Positions 8,231 through 16,858 of a stretch of 64,000 nucleotides of DNA are shown here, one piece after another. Position numbers and translations under genes: made by a program. The stretch comes from Microbacterium esteraromaticum (GTDB lineage: Bacteria; Actinomycetota; Actinomycetes; Actinomycetales; Microbacteriaceae). The first letter of the stretch is position 1. Each line of letters opens with the position of its first letter. The stretch is from the NCBI RefSeq assembly GCF_028747645.1, contig NZ_CP118100.1:2294001-2358000 (forward strand), in the 5' to 3' direction. The notes under the pieces were generated by a model. That model had not been told where the DNA came from. It saw nothing but the letters and a program-made list of their open reading frames with translations, and did not search any database.

Positions 8231-9913
8231 ATGACAGCGCCGATCGACCCCGTCACCACTCCCGCCTGGGCCGACCTCGTCGCCCTCCGCGACGGCTTCT
8301 CACCCGACCTGCGCGGCTGGTTCGCCGACGATCCCGAGCGCGCCGAGGGGCTCTCGCTGCCGCTGGCCGACCTGCATGTCGACCTGTCGAAGAATCTCGT
8401 CACCGATGATGTGCTCGCCGCGCTCGTCGCCCTGGCCGAGCAGACCGGTGTCGCCGACCGCTACGCCGCGATGCTCACCGGCGCGCACATCAACACCAGT
8501 GAGGACCGCGCCGTGCTGCACACCGCACTGCGTCGGCCGGTCGGTGCGGAGCCGGCCCTTGTCGTCGACGGCCAGCAGATCGACCAGGACGTGCATGAGG
8601 TGCTCGGTGCGTTGTCGGCGTTCGCCGACCGCGTGCGTTCGGGTCAGTGGCGGGGCGTGACCGGCAAGCGGGTGACGCATGTGGTCAACATCGGCATCGG
8701 CGGCTCCGACCTCGGCCCCGTCATGGTGTACGAGGCGCTCAAGCCCTACGCCGACGCGGGGATCGAGGCGCGCTTCGTGTCGAACATCGACCCGACCGAC
8801 ATCGCCCAGAAGACCGCCGATCTCGATCCCGAGACCACGCTCTTCATCGTCGCCTCGAAGACGTTCACCACCCTCGAGACGCTGACCAACGCGCGCCTCG
8901 CGCGCGACTGGCTGTGGGCGGGACTGACAGCATCCGACGCGATCGACGGCAGCGATGAGAGCCGGACGGATGCTGTCGCGCACCACTTCGTCGCCGTATC
9001 GACCGCGCTCGACATGGTCGCCGAGTTCGGCATCGACCCGGCCAACGCCTTCGGCTTCTGGGACTGGGTGGGCGGACGGTACTCGGTCGACTCGGCGATC
9101 GGACTGTCACTGGCGATCGCGCTCGGCCCGGATGCGTTCGACGAACTGCTCGCGGGGTTCCACGCCGTCGACGAGCACGTGCGCACCACCCCGCTGGAGC
9201 GCAACGTACCGGTGCTGATGGGGCTGCTCAACATCTGGTACGTCAACTTCCTTGACGCGCAGACCCACGCCGTGCTGCCGTATGCGCAGCAGCTCAGCCG
9301 GTTCCCCGCGTACCTGCAGCAGCTGACGATGGAATCGAACGGCAAGTCGGTGCGCTGGGACGGCACCCCGGTGACCACCGATACGGGCGAGGTCTTCTGG
9401 GGCGAGCCCGGCACCAACGGCCAGCACGCCTTCTACCAGCTGATCCACCAGGGCACGCGGCTGATCCCCGCCGACTTCATCGCGTTCGTGAACCCCGCGT
9501 ACCCGCTGAGCGACGACGGGCAGGACGTACACGCCCTGTTCCTGGCCAACTTCCTCGCGCAGACCAAGGCACTGGCGTTCGGCAAGACCGCCGCCGAGGT
9601 CGAGGCCGAGGGCACGACCGGGGCCCTGGTCACCGCGCGCACGTTCGAGGGCAACCGGCCGACCACGTCGATCTTCGCCCCGGCGCTCACCCCGGCGGTG
9701 CTCGGTCAGCTGATCGCGTTGTACGAGCACATCACCTTCACGCAGGGGACGGTGTGGGGCATCAACTCGTTCGATCAGTGGGGTGTCGAGCTCGGCAAGC
9801 AGCTGGCGCTGCAGATCGCCCCAGCGATCGCGGGCGATACCGATGCCGTCGCCGCACAAGACCCGTCCACGCGCGCTCTGCTGGACTACTACCGCGCGCA
9901 CCGCACGGCGTAG
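8231..9913 (+). CDS. pgi: Glucose-6-phosphate isomerase
   Basis: 560 residues, the long bacterial/eukaryotic form. Interconverts glucose-6-phosphate and fructose-6-phosphate in glycolysis and gluconeogenesis. Family signatures are clear: [11 protein letters not shown] (sugar-phosphate-binding SIS region), [17 protein letters not shown] near the middle, MESNGKSV, and [18 protein letters not shown] with the catalytic-region glutamate and histidine. The C-terminus has the lysine-containing helix [14 protein letters not shown] 8231 is preceded by GGGGAG at a good distance. A hairpin inside the end of the convergent photolyase gene (9945-9974) may terminate it. Confidence 0.97.
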   Translation: MTAPIDPVTTPAWADLVALRDGFSPDLRGWFADDPERAEGLSLPLADLHVDLSKNLVTDDVLAALVALAEQTGVADRYAAMLTGAHINTSEDRAVLHTALRRPVGAEPALVVDGQQIDQDVHEVLGALSAFADRVRSGQWRGVTGKRVTHVVNIGIGGSDLGPVMVYEALKPYADAGIEARFVSNIDPTDIAQKTADLDPETTLFIVASKTFTTLETLTNARLARDWLWAGLTASDAIDGSDESRTDAVAHHFVAVSTALDMVAEFGIDPANAFGFWDWVGGRYSVDSAIGLSLAIALGPDAFDELLAGFHAVDEHVRTTPLERNVPVLMGLLNIWYVNFLDAQTHAVLPYAQQLSRFPAYLQQLTMESNGKSVRWDGTPVTTDTGEVFWGEPGTNGQHAFYQLIHQGTRLIPADFIAFVNPAYPLSDDGQDVHALFLANFLAQTKALAFGKTAAEVEAEGTTGALVTARTFEGNRPTTSIFAPALTPAVLGQLIALYEHITFTQGTVWGINSFDQWGVELGKQLALQIAPAIAGDTDAVAAQDPSTRALLDYYRAHRTA

Positions 9914-9924
9914 GACGCCCGGGC

Positions 9925-11250
9925 TCAGCCGCTGAGCGACTGGTAGGCGTCCAGGGCTCGCGCCCTGGACGCCTTCAGGTCGATGATCCGCAGCACGGCG
10001 TCGCTGTCGGGCGCCCATCGCTGCACGTAGTGACCATCCGGATCGAACTTCTGCTGCTGCAGCTCGGGGTTGAAGATGCGAAAGTACGGTGCGGCGTCGG
10101 CGCCGCACCCGGCGACCCACTGCCAGTTGAACGGATTGCTCGCCTCATCGGCATCGACGAGGGTGTCCCAGAACCAGGCTTCTCCCACCCGCCAGTGGGT
10201 CATCAGGTTCTTCGTCAGCAGCGAGGCGGTCACCATCCGCACCCGGTTGTGCATGAAGCCCGTCTGCCAGAGCTCGCGCATTCCGGCATCCACCAGGCCG
10301 AACCCGGTGCGTCCCTGCTGCCATGCGGCGACCTCGCCGTGCGAGTCGGTTGCCCAGGGAAAGGCGTCGAAGCGGCGGTTGAGGTTCCGCTCGTGCAGGG
10401 GCCCGAAGTGGAACGCGGTGTGTTTGGCGAACTCGCGCCAGCCGAGTTCTGACAGGAACAGGCCGATGTCGCCGGTCGCGTCCACCGCCGCATGCCACAC
10501 CGAGCGCGGGCTGATCTCGCCCCAGCGCAGGTGGGGCGAGAGCTCCGAGCAGTTGTCCTCCGCGGGAAAGTCGCGAGCGCGGTAGCGTCCTGCACGATGC
10601 GACAGGAACTCGTCCAACCGCCGCTGTGCCCCCGTCTCGCCCGGCGTCCAGCGCTCGGAAAGACCTCCCGCCCAGTCGGGTGATGTCGGCAGCAGCGCCC
10701 ATTCGTCGAGCGCATCACTGCGCGGCTGAGATGGGGCGGGCGTCAGCTCTCGCGGAGCGGGCAGCGGGCCGGCCGGTTCCCGCTCGGCGGTGCAGGCGCG
10801 CCAGAAGGCCGAGTACACCCGGTAGGCCCCGCCGTCCTGCGTGGCGACGGTGTGGGGTTCGAAGAGCAGGTCGCCGATGAAGGTGCGCACCCGGATGCCG
10901 TCCGCACCGAGCACCTCGGCCAGTGCGGCGTCGTGATGCCGGCCCTGCCCGTAGCGACGGTTCCACAGCACGGTGCGCGCCCCGCACTCGGCGACCACAT
11001 CCGCCAGTACGCTCTCGGTCGGTCCCTGCCGCAGGATCAGCGGGACGCCGTGCTCGGCGAGTGCGTCGGCGAGCGCCCGCAGCGAGTGGTGCAGCCACCA
11101 GCGTGCCGCGCCGCCGTGGGCGCGGATGTGCTCGGAGGCGCCTTCAAGGATGTACAGGGCGACGATCGCATCGCCCGATTCGGCGGCCGCGTGCAGTGCC
11201 GGGTGGTCGGCGACTCTCAGATCGTCGCGGAACCAGACCAGGGTCGTCAT
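9925..11250 (-). CDS. phr: Deoxyribodipyrimidine photo-lyase
   Basis: 441 residues, class I CPD photolyase/cryptochrome family. The N-terminal alpha/beta antenna domain opens with TTLVWFRDDLRVADHPAL. The FAD-binding helical domain contains LSPHLRWGEISP, the long GFGLVDAGMRELWQTGFMHNRVRM segment that lines the FAD pocket, and NPFNWQWVAGCGADAAPYFRIFNP, which includes the conserved tryptophan and asparagine for electron transfer. It repairs UV-made cyclobutane dimers using blue light. It is convergent with pgi with a 11-bp gap. Confidence 0.95.
   Translation of the reverse strand: MTTLVWFRDDLRVADHPALHAAAESGDAIVALYILEGASEHIRAHGGAARWWLHHSLRALADALAEHGVPLILRQGPTESVLADVVAECGARTVLWNRRYGQGRHHDAALAEVLGADGIRVRTFIGDLLFEPHTVATQDGGAYRVYSAFWRACTAEREPAGPLPAPRELTPAPSQPRSDALDEWALLPTSPDWAGGLSERWTPGETGAQRRLDEFLSHRAGRYRARDFPAEDNCSELSPHLRWGEISPRSVWHAAVDATGDIGLFLSELGWREFAKHTAFHFGPLHERNLNRRFDAFPWATDSHGEVAAWQQGRTGFGLVDAGMRELWQTGFMHNRVRMVTASLLTKNLMTHWRVGEAWFWDTLVDADEASNPFNWQWVAGCGADAAPYFRIFNPELQQQKFDPDGHYVQRWAPDSDAVLRIIDLKASRARALDAYQSLSG
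9945..9974. terminator. Hairpin between pgi and phr (inside phr 3' end)
   Basis: Perfect 13-bp GC-rich stem with a 4-nt loop (arms 9945-9957 and 9962-9974). It lies just past the pgi stop codon and inside the last codons of phr. Its placement suggests rho-independent-like termination of pgi, though no T-run follows, as is common in high-GC actinobacteria. Confidence 0.6.
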
Positions 11251-11307
11251 CGCCCCATGCTATCGAGCGCTCCGGCGACGGGGTCGCCGCTCGGCGAGAA
11301 TGAAGTC

Positions 11308-11805
11308 ATGCGCATTCGTGTCGACACCGCTCTGGACTGCTCTGCCGATGCGGCGTGGGCCGCCGCGCATCGCCCGGCCGTTGCCGCGCGACTGTACGCG
11401 CCGCTGCTGCGCATGGTTCCGTTGGAGGGCGCACCGCCCGAACGGTTCACCTCGGGAGACCGCGTGCGCGTCTCGTTGCGCCTGCTGGGCGCGATCCCCG
11501 TGGGATCGCAGCTGATCGCCGTCGACGATCTGGTGCCGGCAGCGCCCGGCCGCCGCACCATGCGCGATTCCGGATGCCCGCTGTCGGGACCGCTCGCGCT
11601 GCTGCGCACCTGGAATCACGAGATGACGGTCATCGATGCACCGGACGGGCGTGCCCGCTGGTGCGATGAGCTGCGGATCGGCGGAGCGTTCGCCGTGCCG
11701 ATGGCGCCGGTGCTGTGGGTGATGTGGCGATGGCGCGTGGCACGGCTGAGGCGCCTCGCCCGCGGGTGGGACGACGAGCTCAGGAGGGACGGTACTGCGC
11801 CGTGA
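11308..11805 (+). CDS. Small SRPBCC/START-like hypothetical protein
   Basis: 165 residues beginning MRIRVDTALDCSADAAWAA, the pattern of a polyketide-cyclase/SRPBCC ligand-binding fold (first strand, then a helix starting at the ADAAW region). A C-terminal hydrophobic/basic stretch PVLWVMWRWRVARLRRLA resembles the final helix of the fold. No catalytic residues are recognisable. The stop overlaps the 3' end of the convergent desaturase gene by about 26 bp. Function unknown. Confidence 0.6.
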   Translation: MRIRVDTALDCSADAAWAAAHRPAVAARLYAPLLRMVPLEGAPPERFTSGDRVRVSLRLLGAIPVGSQLIAVDDLVPAAPGRRTMRDSGCPLSGPLALLRTWNHEMTVIDAPDGRARWCDELRIGGAFAVPMAPVLWVMWRWRVARLRRLARGWDDELRRDGTAP

Positions 11806-12934
11806 TCGGGCAGTCGAAGGGATCGCGGGCTGCGAGGCCGACGGTGTTGAGGTAGCGGATGACGATGCCGTACGAGCGCAGCACGGTCGTCTCGGTGTAC
11901 GGCACGTCATTGGCCGAGCAGTAGTCGCGCACGATCTCGCGCGCCTTCGACAGGTGCAGGCGCGACATGCTCGGGAACAAGTGGTGCTCGACCTGGTAGT
12001 TGAGGCCGCCGAGCAGCCATGTCGCCCACCAGCCGCCCGAGACGTTGCGCGAGGTGCGCACCTGCTTCGAGAAGAAGTCCAGGCGTGCGTCACGGGCGAT
12101 GATCGGCATGCCCTTGTGGTTGGGCGCGAACGAGGCTCCCATGTAGACGCCGAAGACCGCGACCATCACACCGAAGAAGGCGAAGGCCATGCCGAGCGGA
12201 AGCAGCAGGAACAGCGGCACGAGCAGCACCGCGAACCGAACGGTGATGATGCTCAGCTCGAGCCAACGCCCCTTCACGGTGCCGCGCGAGAACAGATGGG
12301 CGAAGCTCAGCCGGTGCAGGTTGAGCCCCTCCAGCGTCAGCAAGGGGAAGAACAGCCATCCCTGGCGCTGAGTGATCCACCGCACGATCCCGCGCGAACG
12401 GGCCGCGTCGTCGTCGAGGAACGAGATCGTGTCGACCTCGATGTCAGGATCGCTACCGACCTTGTTCGGGTTGCCGTGATGCCGAGTGTGCTTGGAGTCC
12501 CACCACGAGTAGCTCATGCCGACGATGCCGGCGAGGATGCGGGCAAGTCGGAAGTTCGCCGGCCCCGAGCTGAGGATCTGCCGGTGCGCGGCCTCGTGCG
12601 CGAGGAACGCGACCTGCGTGAACAGGATGCCGAGGGCTGCCGCGATCAACAGCTGGAACCAGCTATCGCCAAGCAGCAGGAAGCCTGTGATCGCTCCGGC
12701 GAACGCCAGCGCGAGCGCTGCCGCGACGAGACTGTAGAACACGGGCGTGCGACGCAGCAGCCCGGTTTCCTTGACGACGTGGAGGACGTCCTTGTAAGCC
12801 CGCGCCATCGGTGGGAACTCGGCTGTGCCGGAGTAGGTCTGGCGGATGCGACCACGGATGGTCTCGGTCGTGTCGACCTGAGTGAGAGAGATGATGTTCT
12901 CCTGCCGATCGGAGCCCTTGAGCCATGAAGCCAA
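11780..12934 (-). CDS. Fatty acid desaturase, front-end type (paralogue 1)
   Basis: Integral-membrane di-iron desaturase, up to 384 residues. The three histidine boxes are HEAAHR, HTRHHGNPN and QVEHHLFP. The glutamine in the third box is the mark of front-end (delta-5/delta-6-like, linoleoyl-CoA type) desaturases. Pairs of hydrophobic helices precede box 1 and lie between boxes 2 and 3. The listed start is a TTG without a clear ribosome site; an ATG at 12808 would still keep all motifs, so the N-terminus is uncertain. A close paralogue is encoded at 30167-31261. Confidence 0.88.
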   Translation of the reverse strand: MASWLKGSDRQENIISLTQVDTTETIRGRIRQTYSGTAEFPPMARAYKDVLHVVKETGLLRRTPVFYSLVAAALALAFAGAITGFLLLGDSWFQLLIAAALGILFTQVAFLAHEAAHRQILSSGPANFRLARILAGIVGMSYSWWDSKHTRHHGNPNKVGSDPDIEVDTISFLDDDAARSRGIVRWITQRQGWLFFPLLTLEGLNLHRLSFAHLFSRGTVKGRWLELSIITVRFAVLLVPLFLLLPLGMAFAFFGVMVAVFGVYMGASFAPNHKGMPIIARDARLDFFSKQVRTSRNVSGGWWATWLLGGLNYQVEHHLFPSMSRLHLSKAREIVRDYCSANDVPYTETTVLRSYGIVIRYLNTVGLAARDPFDCPITAQYRPS

Positions 12935-12999
12935 GGGCGGATGCCGATCGCTGGTCCCAGGCTACGCGTGGCGGTATGCGGGCGGAGGCATACGTCGTG

Positions 13000-14169
13000 T
13001 CAGCGGGCGATGATGAGCAGCGGTCGGTCGTAGTCGCCGACGACTCCGCTGCCCGACGGCGTGATCTGCCGCGGGATGACGGCGTCGGCATCGAGCAGGG
13101 CCCGCTGCCGCCCCGACATCGTGTCGAGCACGCGGATGCCCTCGTCGGTGCGGACGTGCACCGCACCGTGTCCGGCGGACACGAGCGCTGCGCCGTCATC
13201 GGCCGCACGCGCCCACAGCTGTTCCCCGGTCGGCGCGATGGCGCGCAGTCCGTGCTCGAGCACGATGCGGACGCCCATCGACTCGTCGATGACGGTCGCC
13301 CGTGCCGTGCGCGAGAGTACGGTTCCTGTCTCGAGGTCCACGAGCGCGGCGCCGTCGTCGGGGCCGCGCTCGTGCGCGCCGAGCAGCGCGGCTTCGCCGT
13401 CGATCGCGAGGGCTGCTGATGATGGCAGCAGACCCTCGGGCAACCCGAGCTCCTCCCGCGGGATGGTCCAGAGCGCGCGGTCGTCAGCCGTGCGCGCGAT
13501 GACGCGGGTACGGTCGCCGAGCAGCACGATGCCACCGTCCTCGCCCAGGACCCTGACGCTCTCGTCGGACTCGTCGGACTCGTCGGACTCGTCTGCCAGC
13601 GTCGCGCCGGTTGCCGGGTCGATGGCCACTCGCGGCCCGCTGCGTCCCATCGCTGCCGGCGGGGGTGCGGCGAACACGAGCCCCGGACCGATGTGCGGCC
13701 CGGGCACGGCGACCGGCCCCCAGGCCTCCTCACCGGTACGCAGGTCGTACGCCGAAATGCTCGATCCTGCGAACCCGTCGTCTGCGGCATCCACGTCCAT
13801 CAGGATCGCGAGGGGGCGATCGGCTGCCTCCGAGACGACGAACGCTGAGCACAGCATCGGCCGCTCGGCTGCCCAGAGCACCGTCCCCCGGTCCGAGACG
13901 GCAGAGAACACGATCCTGTCCTGCTCGGCGCGCAGCGCCAGATAGATGCCGTCCTCCGCCTGCGGCGGGGCGTCCCACCCGGGGTCGATCACCCGCATCC
14001 CCTCGAACGGCGGCGGCAGCACGAGCGGGGTCCCCGGCAGTTCCGGTGCCGCCGTCCCCACCGGACGCGGCACCGACTCGAGGCGCGGGGGTCCGAGCGG
14101 CGCAGCGCACGAGGTCGCTGCGACGATCAGGGCTCCGGCGAGGAGGGCAATGCTCAGGGGTCGGCGCAC
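13000..14169 (-). CDS. Secreted beta-propeller (PQQ-like) lipoprotein
   Basis: 389 residues starting at GTG. A signal peptide runs to Cys21 (VAATSC, a weak lipobox). The rest is a series of beta-propeller blades: repeats of the pattern 'V/ALDA..G..LW' such as RGTVLWAAE, RTGEEAWGP, DRALWTI and TGEQLWARA, as in PQQ-like/WD-type outer proteins. An in-frame 9-bp repeat gives DES four times in a row near residue 195. The GTG lies 4 nt after the ccdA stop, so this is the third gene of the dsbA-ccdA operon. Role unknown; it may be a substrate or partner of the disulfide system, though few cysteines are visible in the mature part. Confidence 0.7.
   Translation of the reverse strand: MRRPLSIALLAGALIVAATSCAAPLGPPRLESVPRPVGTAAPELPGTPLVLPPPFEGMRVIDPGWDAPPQAEDGIYLALRAEQDRIVFSAVSDRGTVLWAAERPMLCSAFVVSEAADRPLAILMDVDAADDGFAGSSISAYDLRTGEEAWGPVAVPGPHIGPGLVFAAPPPAAMGRSGPRVAIDPATGATLADESDESDESDESVRVLGEDGGIVLLGDRTRVIARTADDRALWTIPREELGLPEGLLPSSAALAIDGEAALLGAHERGPDDGAALVDLETGTVLSRTARATVIDESMGVRIVLEHGLRAIAPTGEQLWARAADDGAALVSAGHGAVHVRTDEGIRVLDTMSGRQRALLDADAVIPRQITPSGSGVVGDYDRPLLIIAR
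13562..13594. repeat. In-frame 9-bp tandem repeat (DES)n
   Basis: The unit tcgtcggac occurs three times in tandem plus a partial fourth copy, encoding Asp-Glu-Ser repeats between two propeller blades of the lipoprotein. Nine-bp units keep the frame, so copy-number change would lengthen or shorten an acidic linker without breaking the protein. Confidence 0.8.
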
Positions 14170-14173
14170 CTCG

Positions 14174-15061
14174 TCACCGCTTGCTGGTGGTCGGCACCGG
14201 TCGCGACGCGTTGACGTCCCGCTCGTGCGCAGGTTCCAACCGTCGTCGTTGACGAAGCGCCCAGACGGTGAGCGCGATGCCTGTCACCACGACGATCGCG
14301 ATGACATCGACCAGCGGGTCGGCGAGCAACGCGCCGCGTTCCTGAATCCAGGACTGCACGTCGGTGGGGATCAGCGCGGGCATCGCGACCAGACCGTTCG
14401 TCGTCCAGAACAGCACCCCGACCGCGACGATGATCGTGCCGGTGATCACCGACGTGGTGTGGAACTGCCGTCCGAGGATGGTGAACGAGCGCCCGCGCAG
14501 CATCCGTCGCGCACGGTCGCCCATCCTCTGCCAGAGCGCGGCGATGACCACCAGGGGCGCGACCATTCCCGCACCGTAGACAGCGAGCATCGCGCCGGCG
14601 CCCCACGGGCTGCCCTGCGCGAGCACCAGTGTGAGGATCGCGCCGAGAATCGGACCTGCGCAGAACCCGGCGACCCCGCCGACCGCTCCCAGCAGAAGCG
14701 TGCGCAGGAAGCCCGTGCGCGTGGAGGCACCCCGCTGCATGCGGTCCATGCCCGGCACGATACGCGCCAGGTCGAAGCCGATGCCGAAGACCTGCATGAG
14801 GCCGAGGGCGACCAGCACGGCGGCGGTGATCGCGATGACCAGCCCGCGTTCTGAGATCAGCACCGAGCCGAGCGCCCCGAGCCCCAGCCCGAAAGGCACC
14901 AGTGTGAGGACGAGCCCGAGGTAGAACACGCCGCCGTGAGCCAGCAGTTGCAGCCGCGTACCGACGGTCGAGGCGAAGAACGCAGGAAGCAGCAGCGCGC
15001 TGCACGGGCTCAGCAGTGCCAGCATCCCACCCAGCAGTGCCGTGACGAAGCCGATCTCCAT
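14174..15061 (-). CDS. ccdA: Cytochrome c biogenesis / thiol transporter CcdA
   Basis: 295 residues, about six to seven membrane helices. Moves reducing equivalents from cytoplasmic thioredoxin across the membrane. The redox cysteines are Cys20 in LSPCSALLLPAFF and Cys134 in GFCAGPILG, the paired helix-1 and helix-4 cysteines of the CcdA/DsbD-beta family. The upstream gene's TAG is directly followed by this ATG, so the DsbA-like protein and CcdA are co-translated. The partner is expected to be the DsbA-like protein or another extracytoplasmic thioredoxin-fold protein. Note that the C-terminal third is basic and longer than in minimal CcdA. Confidence 0.9.
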   Translation of the reverse strand: MEIGFVTALLGGMLALLSPCSALLLPAFFASTVGTRLQLLAHGGVFYLGLVLTLVPFGLGLGALGSVLISERGLVIAITAAVLVALGLMQVFGIGFDLARIVPGMDRMQRGASTRTGFLRTLLLGAVGGVAGFCAGPILGAILTLVLAQGSPWGAGAMLAVYGAGMVAPLVVIAALWQRMGDRARRMLRGRSFTILGRQFHTTSVITGTIIVAVGVLFWTTNGLVAMPALIPTDVQSWIQERGALLADPLVDVIAIVVVTGIALTVWALRQRRRLEPAHERDVNASRPVPTTSKR

Positions 15062-15805
15062 CTATCGGTCCGCCTCGGTCAGGGCGTTCTCGACGGCGTC
15101 GATGAAGACGTCGGTCGGCTGCGCTCCGACGAGCGGACGCCCGTCGAGAAGAAAACTCGGGGTGCCCGTCACACCGATGGTCCGCGCCTCGTGCGCCCGT
15201 TCGGCGACGACCTGCTTCACCTCGTCGGAGGCCATGTCCGACGTGAATCGATCGACATCGAGCCCCAGCTGCTCCGCGAGGTCGGTGAGCGCCTCGGTAC
15301 TCAGTTCTGCCTCGGTGCGGATCTCGCCGGCGGGGTAGAGCGCGTCGTGAAACGCCCAGTACTCGCCCTGGAGCCCCGCGGCGTGGGCGGCGAGCGACGC
15401 ACGCTCGGACGGCGCCCCGTACATGTTGATGTCGCGCCACTCGATGCGCAGGTCGCCCGCGTCGGCGTACTCCATCATTCGCGGCAGCGTGCTCTGCGCC
15501 CACTTCGCGCAGAACGGGCACTGGTAATCGGAATACACCACGAGGCCGACCGGGGCGTCGACCGGGCCGGCGGCCTGCACGTCGTCGGCGTCGCGGTACT
15601 CGAACTGCGTAAGGTCGGGCAGCCCGTCCGGCACCACCGTGATGCCGTCGGTGGCCGGTTCACCGGCATCCGACGGCGCGTCCGGTCGCATCTGCAGGAT
15701 CACCAGCACGATCAGGAGTCCAGCGATGAGCAGGATCCCCACCGGTGCGATCCAGCTGCGGATACCTCGTGCCGACCGTTGTGCTCTCTGCGTATGCCCG
15801 CCCAT
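15062..15805 (-). CDS. Membrane-anchored DsbA-family thioredoxin-fold protein
   Basis: 247 residues. An N-terminal anchor (about 18-39, WIAPVGILLIAGLLIVLVIL) leads to an extracytoplasmic DsbA/DSBA-oxidoreductase domain with the active site Cys96-Pro-Phe-Cys99 in YSDYQCPFCAKW. The conserved cis-proline region is GVTGTPSFLLDGRPLVG near the C-terminus. CPFC resembles DsbA-like oxidases/isomerases of actinobacteria. A GAGGAAGG ribosome site precedes the ATG. It is the first gene of the minus-strand operon and starts 22 bp from the triple operator at 15827-15876. Confidence 0.9.
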   Translation of the reverse strand: MGGHTQRAQRSARGIRSWIAPVGILLIAGLLIVLVILQMRPDAPSDAGEPATDGITVVPDGLPDLTQFEYRDADDVQAAGPVDAPVGLVVYSDYQCPFCAKWAQSTLPRMMEYADAGDLRIEWRDINMYGAPSERASLAAHAAGLQGEYWAFHDALYPAGEIRTEAELSTEALTDLAEQLGLDVDRFTSDMASDEVKQVVAERAHEARTIGVTGTPSFLLDGRPLVGAQPTDVFIDAVENALTEADR

Positions 15806-15826
15806 CGGCCACCCTTCCTCTCATCA

Positions 15827-15876
15827 ACTATCCTGCATAGTCGACTATGCAGGATAGTAACCTATCGGGCATAGTA
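15827..15876. promoter_or_regulatory. Triple BlaI-type operator between divergent redox operons
   Basis: Three copies of CTAT-N5-ATAG start at 15828, 15845 and 15862, exactly 17 bp apart. The first two form a perfect 32-bp palindrome (15827-15858). The third overlaps CATAGT at 15870-15875, a plausible -10 whose end is 6 nt before the ATG at 15882, so the rightward mRNA may be leaderless. Palindromic 5'-TA-rich dyads are typical BlaI/MecI operators, and a BlaI-type gene is the second rightward gene. Assignment of this repressor to these sites is inference. Confidence 0.75.
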
Positions 15877-15881
15877 GGGAC

Positions 15882-16472
15882 ATGCACCGGAACCGTCGGC
15901 GAATCGCCGCACTGCGAGAATCGCTCGTCCTCGCCTGGCAGGCACTGAGGTCGTGGAGCACGCGGCAGATCCTGATCGCGACGGCGTCGGCGGTCGCGGT
16001 CGCGATCGTGCTCGGAGTGGCCACCGTGCTCATCCCCAACGGACTGTTCACGCGCGAGATCCCACCCGTCTGGTGGAACTATCCGGTCTGGCTGATCACC
16101 TCGGCCGTGACCGGCCTGCTGATCGGCACCTACGCCCAACCGCAGCGTTCGGCGCCCGACGTCGCAGCACTCACCCCCGACTCATCGCACGAGGGTTCCG
16201 GCAGCGCCGCTTCATCGCGCGAGGAACGCCGCACCGGCAGATTCGCGGTCGCCGGCGGCATGCTCGCCTGGTTCGCCGTCGGCTGTCCCGTCTGCAACAA
16301 GATCGCCCTGATCGCCCTGGGCTACACCGGTGCGCTCACGTGGTTCGCTCCCGCGCAGCCCCTGCTGGCCGCGGCCGCCCTGATCCTCTCCACCGTCGCC
16401 GCCGTCTGGCGACTGCGCGGCCAGGTCGCCTGCCCGCTCCCCGCCCCGCGCGCACAAGCGGTGACGGCATGA
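15882..16472 (+). CDS. Membrane protein with CPVC motif
   Basis: 196 residues, not assigned to a named family. There are about four hydrophobic segments: TASAVAVAIVLGVATVLI, VWLITSAVTGLLIG, GGMLAWFAVGCPVCNKIALIALG and LLAAAALILSTVAAVW. Cys135-Pro-Val-Cys138 sits at a membrane edge and looks like a thiol-disulfide motif. Together with the divergent dsbA/ccdA genes it suggests an electron- or disulfide-exchange membrane partner. The stop overlaps the ATG of the BlaI gene (ATGA at 16469-16472). There is almost no leader: the operator ends 5 nt before the start codon. Confidence 0.7.
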   Translation: MHRNRRRIAALRESLVLAWQALRSWSTRQILIATASAVAVAIVLGVATVLIPNGLFTREIPPVWWNYPVWLITSAVTGLLIGTYAQPQRSAPDVAALTPDSSHEGSGSAASSREERRTGRFAVAGGMLAWFAVGCPVCNKIALIALGYTGALTWFAPAQPLLAAAALILSTVAAVWRLRGQVACPLPAPRAQAVTA

Positions 16473-16858
16473 GCCCGGAGCAGTCGGCGGCGCAGCCGTG
16501 TGGGCCGTTGCGGCTCGGCGCGTTGGAGCAGCAGGTGATGGACGCGCTCTGGGATGACGGCCCGCTGTCGATCCGCGAGGTGATCACACGGCTCGGCGCC
16601 AAGCATGCCTACACGACCATCGCCACCGTGCTGGGCAACCTCGAGCGCAAGCAACTGGTGGTCCCCGAGCGGCGAGCGCGCGCCGTGACGTACACGGCCC
16701 GGTGCACGCGCGAGCTGCATGCTGCACGGCTCATGGAGCAGGCGCTCGACACCAGCCACGACAGGGACGCCGCGATCCTGCACTTCTTCGACGCGATCGA
16801 CGAACGCGAACGCGATCTGCTGCGCGACTACCTCGCACGCAGAGAACCCGACCGATGA
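16469..16858 (+). CDS. BlaI/MecI/CopY family transcriptional repressor
   Basis: 129 residues, normal length for the family. An N-terminal winged helix (about 18-85) reads LGALEQQVMDALWDDGPLSIREV, then a recognition helix with AYTTIATVLGNLERKQLV, the hallmark TT(I/V)xTxLxxLxxK pattern of BlaI/MecI. The C-terminal helices (DERERDLLRDYL) form the dimer domain cut by M56 proteases. Translationally overlapped with both neighbours (ATGA at each end). It most likely represses its own operon and the divergent dsbA operon through the repeats at 15827-15876, and is inactivated by the downstream protease. Confidence 0.9.
   Translation: MSPEQSAAQPCGPLRLGALEQQVMDALWDDGPLSIREVITRLGAKHAYTTIATVLGNLERKQLVVPERRARAVTYTARCTRELHAARLMEQALDTSHDRDAAILHFFDAIDERERDLLRDYLARREPDR

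Noticed and set aside
11260..12093. Minus-strand frame spanning the desaturase end and the SRPBCC-like gene
   Set aside because: Arg/Pro/Ser-rich shadow; the desaturase motifs are in another frame.
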